DNA from: Corylus avellana
Taxonomy: Eukaryota > Streptophyta > Magnoliopsida > Fagales > Betulaceae
Direction of reading: 5' to 3'
DNA length: 64,000 nucleotides
Assembly (NCBI RefSeq): GCF_901000735.1
Contig: NC_081543.1
Location: 25,377,515-25,441,514 of the forward strand
The position numbers and the translations under genes are program-made. Shown here piece by piece: positions 57,525 to 64,000 of this stretch. Position 1 is the stretch's first letter; each line of letters begins with the position of its first letter. Under the pieces are notes generated by a model. The model did not search any database and had not been told where the DNA came from. It worked only from the letters and a program-made list of their open reading frames with translations.

Positions 57525-58706
57525 GGCCTATCAGTTATTGGATTAGCCTTTTTTAAAAATTAAAAATAAAAATATTTAATGGCGAATACTATCAAATCAA
57601 CCAAGTAGGATTGCAAAATTAAATAAATAAAATAAAATAAAAATAGGATAGGCATGTAATATATAGCATTTCTCTAATTAAATAGACTTAAGTCCTTTGA
57701 GGAAGCTCAATGCGGAGGAAAAAAAAAAAAAGGGCTAAAATTTTTGATAAAAATTTTCTTTAAATTAAATAGGATTTTTTTTCTTTTTTCAATTCAATTT
57801 ATTAAACTGTTACGTTGAAAATATACTTATATATATATTATCACGTTGTTGGTCAATGTACGTATTATGGTCAGTCAGATGAGGTCATTTTCTTAGTTCC
57901 CCATCTTATAATTTTTCCCAATACTACAAGCATTTAAAAGTTGAATTTTTGGTACTATGGTTGCTTTCGATCGAGCGAACTGTACGTTGTTGGAATTTTT
58001 ATGTACAACTGATTGAAATGTTTCCTGAATATCACATCTTGTAAATTAACTATTGACAACATATGATGAAAAAAGAAAAACATCCATTTGAATGGGAGGT
58101 TTTTTTTATACAAAGTTTTAGATGATGTTTTTTTTTTTTGCTTTTTAGTTGAAAATGTGTTATAATGTAACATAGAACGTTCTCAACTACCGAACCCATT
58201 TTAAACGCTATGATGTAAGTTGAGTATAAAAATTCATGTTGAAAATGGTTTTCCATCATATTAAGTTGAGGTTGGTGAAGATAGACACGTTCTGAAAACA
58301 ACTTTTGTTCAAACAAATGCGATGATAAGTGCATTTTAATAGTAAGAGCATGTTTGAAATTGTGTTTGAGAAATAGATTTTTTAAGTTAAAAAAAACTTT
58401 TTGGCAAACGTTTCATTTTTAAACTTTTGTCAATTGGCTATTTTTGGGCTTTTTGAACCCTTAAAAGTGTTTTCAATTTTTTTTATCAAATGAGTACTTT
58501 TTTTTTTTTTTTTTCAAATAAACTTTTTAAGTTTTATAAGAGCTTTTAAACCATTCAAATACACACCCAAACTGACAGTAAGCAATTGACTTATGTCGCA
58601 AGCCTTGTTTTTCATTAAGTTTTTCCTTATAGACAAACGTTAAAAAACAAAAAGGCCACTCATATGAGGATTAGAAGAATATTCATACGAGGAGAGAGAA
58701 TAACAT
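57525..58706. repeat. Segment-duplication copy 2, first part (copy of about 50975-52140)
   Basis: Matches copy 1 in the same orientation with scattered substitutions and homopolymer changes. Interrupted at 58707 by the E2 element and resumed at 61814. No gene. Confidence 0.8.
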
Positions 58707-58711
58707 TAAGG

Positions 58712-61700
58712 TGATGGAATTCATAATGAAGGATCAGGCTTCTGTGCGGTAGTGAAAAACTACCGCACAGATGCTGTTGCCCAAAACGGTACTGTTTTGG
58801 GAAAAACGGTACCGTTTTGGGCAGTTAAAAAGTAGGAATAAGAAATAAATAATAAAAAATTTATTAAAACTTAAAAATTATAAAAAAATAATAATTAAAA
58901 AAGTAAAAATATTAAAAAATTAAAACCAAAAAAATAAAGGGGTGAGTGTGGCCGGCCACCCAAAAAGGCCAAAAGAACAAAAAAGAGTTTGAGGATTTGG
59001 TTTTGGGGGTGGCCGGACCACCTCCAAGGGCTATGGGGGTGGCCGTGCCACCCCATACCTGTGGGTTTCCCAATACAAAGCAGGAAGAAGCAAAGCCATG
59101 GGCAGTTTTCTGTCAGCCCAAACAAAACTTACCAATCCAAAACTGGCTGCTCCGCTCTTTGTATATATCCCTTGACTCAATCTAACGCATCCGAAGATTC
59201 TCACCTTTTCTCTCTCTCTCTCTTTCTCTCACTCTCTTGTGGCAACTGTATTTGCAAAAAGTTCAAGAAGGCTGTTTTATAGTTCTGGGCAGCTTTAGAT
59301 GTGACAATTGGATTCCAATCTTTGGGATTTTAGCGCTTTGGGCAGTTTCATTTTCTGGGTTTTCTTAAAATTAATCTCTTCAATTGTTGGGGTATGATTT
59401 CACTTCTACTTCCCTGAATGTTTTCCTCAACCAGTAGATGGTGACAATTTTCTCACCTGGGTGTTTGTGTTTTTGTCTTCGAAAGAGAACAGGCTTTGCC
59501 TGATGGAACCAAATGATTTAGGTGGTGGGATGTTTCCGAACATTGGTTTTTGGGTGGTCCGGCCACCACCCAAAAACCAAACCCTCAAATTGTTTTTTTT
59601 TTTTTTGGGTTGGCCGGCCACCCCTTGGCCAAAATGGGGTGGCCGGCCACCCAGCCCATTTTTATTTATTTATTTGTTTTAGTTTTAATTTTTTAATATT
59701 TTTAGTTTTTTAATTTTTTTTTTTTATATAATTTTTCAATTTTAATAAATTTTTTATTATTTGTTTTTTATTTCTACTTTTTCACTGCCCAAAACAGTGC
59801 CGTTTTGCCCAAAACGGTACTGTTTTGGGCAACAGCATCTGTGCGGTAGTTTTCACTACTACACAGAAGCCAGATCCCATAATGAAATAGAAATAGAAAT
59901 AAATTGCGGAAATAAAATAAATGAGAGACAAAAATTTTAATGTGGTTCGGTCAACGACTTACATCCACAAATAAAGCCCAAAATGCTACATTATGCTCTT
60001 ATTGAATAATTTATTTACAATACAGAATGCTCTATTTATAGAGCTTACACATAAATGTAATCTTAATCAAATCCCCTAATTTAGGGGGATCAAATCATAA
60101 TGAAATCCCCTAATTTAGGGTGATCAAATCATAATCAAATCCCTAAATTAGGCTAATATAATCTTCATCAATCATAATCAAATCCCTAACTTTAGGGTCA
60201 TTCAAATATATTCTAACATCCTCCCTCAAACTGAAGGTGAAAGATCCTGAAACCTTGAGTTTGACTTTTTTTTTTTTTTTGAGATAGCAAAACGATACAA
60301 AAAAAGGAACATCTATGGGCCGAAAAAGAGAGCCAACTTTGAGCTAAAATGAGAGTCAACTGTGGGCTAAAGTGAGCTTGAGTTTTAAACAATACCACAT
60401 AGCCAAATAAAAGGAGAGCCAACTTTGGGCTAAAGTGAGAGCTAACTATGGGCTGAAATGGCCTGAGTTTTAAACAATACCACAGAGCCGAGCAAAAATA
60501 GGCCAACTATGGGCCAATGGACCGGCAACTTGGCCTCTTTTGATTTTTTTTTTTTTTTTTTATTTTTGATTTTTTTTTTCTTCATGAAAATCCTGTTATA
60601 AATTACATTAAACTGGGATAAGGATTACTTAATCCCATAACCAAGTAGAACCAAGTATAACAACTAAACCAGGATATCATATTCCTATGCCTAGAACAGG
60701 AATATATGCACACTCAAATAAGGGTAAACCAAAACCCATAACCAAACACACTTCTTCACAAAACAAACTTCGATCTGCCGTGAGATGAAATGGATCGCGG
60801 CTCCGGCGACTTCGGTGGTGGCGCTAGCAAGATGGGGTGGTTCGACGACGGTTGGTGCGTTCAAGACGATGGGTTGGCACTGGCGGAGGTTGTGGGCTCG
60901 TGGTCGTCACGGTGCAAGGCTAGCTGGCAGTGGGCCAGTGGAGATCTGGCTGGTAAGAAACTTGCAGAATGAAAGGAGAGGAGGTGCTACAGTGGAGCCC
61001 ACCAACGATCACGCACGGAGAGAGCTATTCTGAGAGAACAAAGCCTCTTTTGAATTATTATTATTATTATTATTTTTATATCAACCAATAAAACAGAAAA
61101 ATCGAAGAGCATAGGCCACATGTGGGGTCAATGGACGTTGCTGCAACCATCAAATCTACCAAAATGGATGTCAAGTGCTTGTAGAAATTGTCGGGTGTCT
61201 TGACATTGAAGAGTTCCAATGGCAATGGGAATCCTCATCATGCTCTCCCCATATTATCAACGTGGGCTGAAATCGTGTGGTGTGGGTTAGATGAAAAATT
61301 GATCTCCAACACACACACCATTGTTTGGAAAACCAAAGAAAAGACACAGAAAAGGAAAATTAGATTTGTCACGAGAAGAATTGGAACAACAATTTTTTTT
61401 TTTTTTTTTGGTGTGTGAGGGTGGAAGGAAGGGAATGGAATCATAGGATGTTAGGATCAAATATTGACGTTAGCCATTTGCTCTGATACCATGATAGAAT
61501 TCATAATGAAATAGAAATAGAAATAAATTGCGGAAATAAAATAAATGAGAGACAAAGATTTTAATGTGGTTCGGTCAATGACCTACATTCACAGATAAAG
61601 CCCAAAAGGTTACATTAGGCTCTTATTGAATAATTTGTTTACAATACAGAATGCTTTATTTATAGAGTTTACATATAAATGTAATCTTAATCAAGTCCCC

Positions 61701-61808
61701 TAATTTAGGGTGATCAAATCATAATCAAATCTCTAAATTAGGCTAATATAATATTCATCAATCATAATCAAATCCCTAACTTTAGGGTCATTCAAATATA
61801 CTCTAACA
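58712..61808 (-). mobile_element. Short Copia-like LTR element (E2), complete, with nested DNA transposon
   Basis: Target-site duplication TAAGG at 58707-58711 and 61809-61813. On the minus strand: 5' LTR 61808-61492 (TGTTAGAG...TATCA), primer site TGGTATCAGAGC just inside it, internal region 61491-60219, purine tract TTTGAGGGAGGA, and 3' LTR 60218-58712, interrupted by a 1,147 bp element. The internal region has no gag or pol. A GC-rich stretch at 60780-61040 stands out. The arm-A counterpart site (about 1660) and segment copy 1 (52140) are unoccupied. Confidence 0.88.
58731..59877. mobile_element. Mutator-like non-autonomous element with long inverted repeats, nested in E2 LTR
   Basis: 9 bp duplication CATAATGAA at 58722-58730 and 59878-59886. 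Ends GGATCAGGCTTCTGTG and, reversed, GGATCTGGCTTCTGTG. The inverted repeats extend for about 300 bp and include a CTACCGCACAG/CTGTGCGGTAG hairpin, CCCAAAACGGTA(C/A)(T/C)G blocks and GGTGGCCGGCCACC motifs. The roughly 500 bp between them (59060-59550) is unlike the repeats: it has a TATATAT box, a CTCTCTCT leader-like tract and a more balanced base composition, as if a host gene's 5' region had been captured (Pack-MULE style). No transposase. Confidence 0.82.
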
Positions 61809-61813
61809 TAAGG

Positions 61814-62160
61814 AACAGGTGGCGACTTAAGTGACTTGGAAAAGTCATTCTTTATGTTTTTTATAAAATAGTTTTTTTTTTTTTGTTTTTTTTCTTTTAA
61901 CAGCAAACTTAAATTAATAAACTAATATTACTCGTAAGAAAGGATACTTAGTCCATTATTACTTTGTATAATTAATCACTAATTACTAATTAATTATTAA
62001 GAAAATTGTCTTTACTTATGCAAATTAAGAGCATTAGATGATCTTATTATAAAGAGAAGCGCCTTTGATAAATCAGGTTTAATTATTCCTTTGTGTACTT
62101 TTTTTTTTTTTTTAATTATAAATGTATGCTAGAAATATGCATTGGATATTAAAAAAAAAA
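61814..62160. repeat. Segment-duplication copy 2, second part (copy of about 53265-53590)
   Basis: Resumes after E2 with AACAGGTGGCGACTTAAG. It lacks the hAT-like element of copy 1, and continues into the LINE endonuclease fragment as arm A does at 1640-1320. Confidence 0.75.
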
Positions 62161-62168
62161 AAAAAAAA

Positions 62169-62286
62169 TCAAGAGAATATAAACAAATAATGTCCGCCTT
62201 CCAATATCTAAAAGGACTTTTAATCCTCAACCTTTTTTCTCCATCTCATTCAGCCCTCTTACATTCCATGACACTATCTTGGGTTT
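62169..62286 (-). pseudogene. LINE ORF2 endonuclease N-terminal fragment (right arm-B copy)
   Basis: Same as 23826-23943 (part of repeat R). Confidence 0.7.
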
Positions 62287-63198
62287 TGTTAGGAAATAGA
62301 TAATAAATTGGCAACCAATTTCCCCCAGCCCTTTATACGAAAAACAGGTTTGGAAAGAAAACACACAAAAACAAACATCAATCACACATATACACAAAGA
62401 GTTTGTGTGGTTCGGCCCAAAACTTGGCCTACGTCCACCAATAAGAGAGTTCAACTATGAGCAAATTTTTACAACTCACAGTACATGCCCATACCACTCA
62501 AATACACTTTACCTAGAAAAAAGCCTAACATGCTCATTTCAATACAAGTGATAATTGAATTAAGGACAAAACACTCACTCTCTTGCCCATCCCCTTCATA
62601 GCTCTCTTCTCTCTTCCTTACATTGAAGAAGCTCTTCCTTGGGATCTCTTCTAAGGGATTCAGAGATAATTTACTCTCTTCGGCAGCCCTCCTTATATAG
62701 GAGCAGAAGGGTTGGTGAAAAACATGAAAGTCCATGGTCAACCATCTACTATTCCTTTTTGACGTCTTGGTTGGTGCAACAACCATGCATTATTCCTTTG
62801 ATGTCTTGGTTGGTGCAACAACCATGCACTATTCCTTTGACATCTCGGTTGCCAAACTCCACCAACCATTTGACCCATGTGGGATTCATGGCTTGATTAA
62901 TTCAAGGCAATTTCCAACAATCTCCACCTTGACTTAAATTCCATCAAGCTGCTATAATCTCTACCATGACTTGAATTTCGCAACTTCCACCTGAGACCTC
63001 AGGTCCGCATCTTGACCGATGCCCATCCCCACACCCTGAGATGTAGTACAAAACACTGTCTACACCAACAGTCATAATTCTACAAGAATTATCATGCTCC
63101 ACCATAAAGAGCACCTGCACTTAGAATTAAACCATTCTAAGAATTTTTTAAAACACTGTCTACACCAACAGTCATAATTCTAAAAGAATTATCATGCT
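62287..63198 (-). mobile_element. T-element, 3' LTR and part of internal region, cut by the gap
   Basis: LTR 62287-62919 with TG...CA ends, then 279 bp of internal sequence up to the last base before the N run. The 5' part is missing at this end but present at 24856-26125 in the left copy. Confidence 0.85.
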
Positions 63199-63298
63199 NN
63201 NNNNNNNNNNNNNNNNNNNNNNNNNNNNNNNNNNNNNNNNNNNNNNNNNNNNNNNNNNNNNNNNNNNNNNNNNNNNNNNNNNNNNNNNNNNNNNNNNN
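63199..63298. other. Assembly gap, exactly 100 N
   Basis: Right edge of the arm-B block; same fixed size as the left gap. Confidence 0.99.
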
Positions 63299-63817
63299 TT
63301 AAGAAAATGATACCATGCCCGTATCAACAGAGTGACAGTTCTAATGGCCTGTTCAACCAAACCAAATCCAAGATTTTAAAGCAAGACCATTTTCTACTTC
63401 CAGAAAAGCGTATGCATACTTGTAGCAGAACGCAACCCATACTCTCTACCCATGACCCTATAGGTTGGTAATTGTCCAGTGAAGTGCATTGAACATGCCC
63501 ACTTTAGTTTACATATGTGGTGGCAGGAGATACGTACACAAAATTAAACTCCAAAAAAAAAAAAGGATTGCAATACGAAATGTAGAGTATACCTATTAAA
63601 TTATATAAGATAATAATTCTGGTTTTCTGGTCACGCTCACACATTATGTATATGTGTGTGTGCGTTTTTCAGTTTTATATATGGCCAATATAATTTTTTC
63701 ATGAATTATACTAACAATAACAGTAGGAGAAAGCGACAAATAACAGCAAATAATTGAAAATAAAAAAGCACTGCCATCAATAATTTCAAAGTCACTTGGT
63801 AAACAAAAGAAATATAC
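63299..63817 (-). other. Helicase intron 6 of arm A, continued
   Basis: Reverse match of arm B 32209-32734. The first base (63299) continues the sequence that broke off at 21892 with no base missing or repeated, judged against arm B. Confidence 0.9.
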
Positions 63818-64000
63818 CACGTCAGGAATATCAAGCCCACGAGCAGCAACATCGGTACATAGCAAGATTCCCTTCTCTGCTTTGCAGAAGTTAAAAAACG
63901 TAGTTGTCCTTTTCAGCTGTTTTTGCTGTCCATGGATATCAAGGCAATCCAACTGAATATATCTCAGCAGTTCAGAGTGGAATTTGACTGAGTTACATGA
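63818..64000 (-). CDS. RH51: DEAD-box RNA helicase, HAS1/DDX18 type, exon 6 of arm A (partial)
   Basis: Reverse match of arm-B exon 31909-32208, starting at the splice donor (GACGTG|GTATAT on the minus strand) and running off the window. It encodes the [16 protein letters not shown] motif V region and the preceding CKAEKG and LDIHGQQKQ. It belongs to the same gene as 19958-21813. In the window the two parts are 42 kb apart only because the arm-B block stands between them. Pro in LDIPDV is the usual residue in this family; arm B has Ala. Confidence 0.9.

Larger units (their letters stand above)
60336..63198. repeat. Terminal direct repeat R, right copy (2,863 bp)
   Basis: Partner of 21993-24855. 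Here E2 is continuous with its 3' LTR to the left, and the T-element is cut by the right-hand gap. Confidence 0.93.

Noticed and set aside
1..64000. A natural giant palindrome centred near 27 kb
   Set aside because: Fixed-size gaps, a seamless outer join and the end-to-end repeat R fit a misplaced contig better; kept open as a question for read depth.
1..64000. CRISPR array, phage-defence or other prokaryotic system
   Set aside because: No regularly spaced repeats with unique spacers and no such genes; the DNA is plant nuclear.

Overview
This is nuclear DNA of a flowering plant, probably a eudicot; the species cannot be named from the sequence. The evidence is AT-rich non-coding DNA, GT-AG introns, plant-type L1 LINEs with DUF4283/zinc-knuckle ORF1 proteins and an RNase H domain, short tRNA-primed LTR elements, tRNA-derived SINEs, and host genes with clear plant relatives: two LEA_2 (NDR1/HIN1-like) membrane proteins, a HAS1/DDX18-type DEAD-box helicase (RH51/RH27-like) and a piece of a SMARCAL1-type SNF2 helicase (CHR18-like).

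The window is two copies of one locus facing each other. Arm A is 1-21892 plus 63299-64000. Read left to right it holds retroelement debris, LEA_2 gene 1 (minus), a LINE, LEA_2 gene 2 (minus), a 1.68 kb tandem duplication, and the 3' exons of the helicase (minus). Exon 6 of that helicase reappears at 63818-64000. Arm B is 21993-63198, bounded on both sides by exactly 100 N, and carries the same genes on the plus strand: helicase 29252-34668, LEA_2 gene 2 at 37964, another LINE, LEA_2 gene 1 at 49513. The bases on either side of the whole arm-B block (21892 and 63299) are adjacent bases in arm B's own copy (32735 and 32734). The block therefore looks like a separate contig placed inside a helicase intron of arm A.

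Arm B begins and ends with the same 2,863 bp (21993-24855 = 60336-63198, constant offset 38,343). This suggests a self-overlapping (circular or tandem) contig. Arm B may be the other haplotype, a paralogous duplicate, or a tandem unit.

The arms differ by clean insertions with target-site duplications. These are one LINE in each arm at sites about 0.16 kb apart, a hAT-like element, a short Copia-like element with a nested Mutator-like element, a 421 bp element with a 10 bp duplication, and a SINE. They also differ by a 1.68 kb tandem duplication found only in A and a dispersed segment duplication found only in B. The LEA_2 reading frames are open in both arms, and the helicase exons are open in both arms as far as they are visible. 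All LINE frames are broken. No CRISPR, operon or prokaryote-type system is present.
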